Assembly: GCA_025928125.1 (NCBI GenBank)
Contig: JAICKD010000233.1
Span: forward strand, 1-5,990
From: Ktedonobacterales bacterium
GTDB lineage: Bacteria > Chloroflexota > Ktedonobacteria > Ktedonobacterales > JADMIN01
Length of the DNA stretch: 5,990 nucleotides
Direction: 5' to 3'
The notes under the pieces are model-generated. The model ran no database searches. It worked only from the letters and a program-made list of their open reading frames with translations, and was not told where the DNA came from. Made by a program: the position numbers and the translations under genes. Positions 5,878-5,990 of the stretch are shown in pieces. How positions within the stretch are numbered: the first letter of the stretch is position 1; every line of letters begins with the position of its first letter.

Positions 5878-5919
5878 GACTGGAATGCGCGTGTCGTGCT
5901 TCTCCAAGCGTTTCCAGTC
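5878..5919 (+). repeat. Inverted repeat / leader hairpin after the transpeptidase gene
   Basis: GACTGGAA (5878-5885) and TTCCAGTC (5912-5919) are perfect 8-bp arms. Inside, GTGCTT (5896-5901) can pair with AAGCGT (5906-5911) using two G-U pairs around the loop CTCC, so as RNA it folds into two stacked stems with a 10-nt bulge. It lies between the transpeptidase stop and the next start at 5932. No T-run follows, so a simple intrinsic terminator is unlikely; a leader structure or operator for the next gene fits better. Confidence 0.45.
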
Positions 5920-5931
5920 GCGGGCTGTCGT

Positions 5932-5990
5932 ATGAGCCATGTATTTGAATTGACTGACGAGCAGTATGCAATCATCAAAGAGGCTGCGGA
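5932..5990 (+). CDS. Start of a small protein, cut by the window end
   Basis: The reading frame ATG-AGC-CAT onward gives MSHVFELTDEQYAIIKEAA and then leaves the window. A beta-strand followed by LTDEQY and a helix is typical of the start of short prevent-host-death or ribbon-helix-helix style antitoxin-like proteins and other small hypothetical proteins, so an antitoxin is one possibility. There is no strong Shine-Dalgarno sequence before 5932. The frame is open back to the transpeptidase stop and has an upstream ATG at 5872, which would add 20 residues lying across the inverted repeat; 5932 is preferred because the sequence becomes protein-like there. Only 19 full codons are visible, so both start and identity are tentative. 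Confidence 0.45.
   Translation, partial: MSHVFELTDEQYAIIKEAA

Noticed and set aside
5836..5931. Read-through of the transpeptidase TAG, since the frame stays open to the next start
   Set aside because: The YkuD domain is complete and ends at its usual C-terminal strand; the residues after TAG are not protein-like until 5932, so the shared frame is probably chance.
5434..5940. 168-codon minus-strand frame opposite the YkuD domain
   Set aside because: It is an Arg-rich antisense shadow of a well-supported gene with no start signal.

Overview
The window is GC-rich chromosomal DNA, dense in housekeeping genes. The gene set is a flavin-dependent thymidylate synthase (ThyX), a thymidylate kinase, the signal-recognition-particle GTPase Ffh with a glycine-rich tail, and two lipoproteins, one carrying a YkuD-type L,D-transpeptidase domain. 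Together with codon use and the style of the ThyX, Ffh and SHGCVN sequences, this fits a Chloroflexota-like bacterium (perhaps Ktedonobacteria or a relative). That assignment is inferred from family resemblance and was not tested.

Layout. Positions 1-1018 (+) hold the end of thyX and all of tmk, 4 nt apart. They make dTMP and then dTDP, so they form a two-step dTTP operon. From 1887 back to 1015 (-) runs a lipoprotein of unknown function; its stop codon overlaps the tmk stop on a shared self-complementary TTAA. Positions 1888-2090 form a divergent control region with an extended -10 promoter facing each way (both TGNTATACT) and an inverted repeat over the promoter facing ffh. Positions 2091-3515 (+) are ffh. 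Starting 22 nt after ffh is a 247-bp MITE-like element (3538-3784) with perfect 23-bp terminal inverted repeats and several internal hairpins. Positions 3785-4134 are non-coding DNA of visibly lower GC, containing a 12-bp palindrome ahead of the next gene. Positions 4135-5838 (+) encode the L,D-transpeptidase lipoprotein. After a short leader with an 8-bp inverted repeat, a new reading frame opens at 5932 and runs off the window.

How the parts relate. thyX and tmk act in consecutive steps of one pathway. Ffh delivers membrane and secreted proteins to the translocon, and the two lipoproteins are exported products, one of which would remodel the cell wall. There is no sign that these neighbours form one dedicated system. 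The most unusual items are the MITE-like repeat, the divergent promoter region with its operator-like repeat, and the long repeated helical part of the transpeptidase. I found no RNA gene, CRISPR array, transposase gene or convincing defence system.
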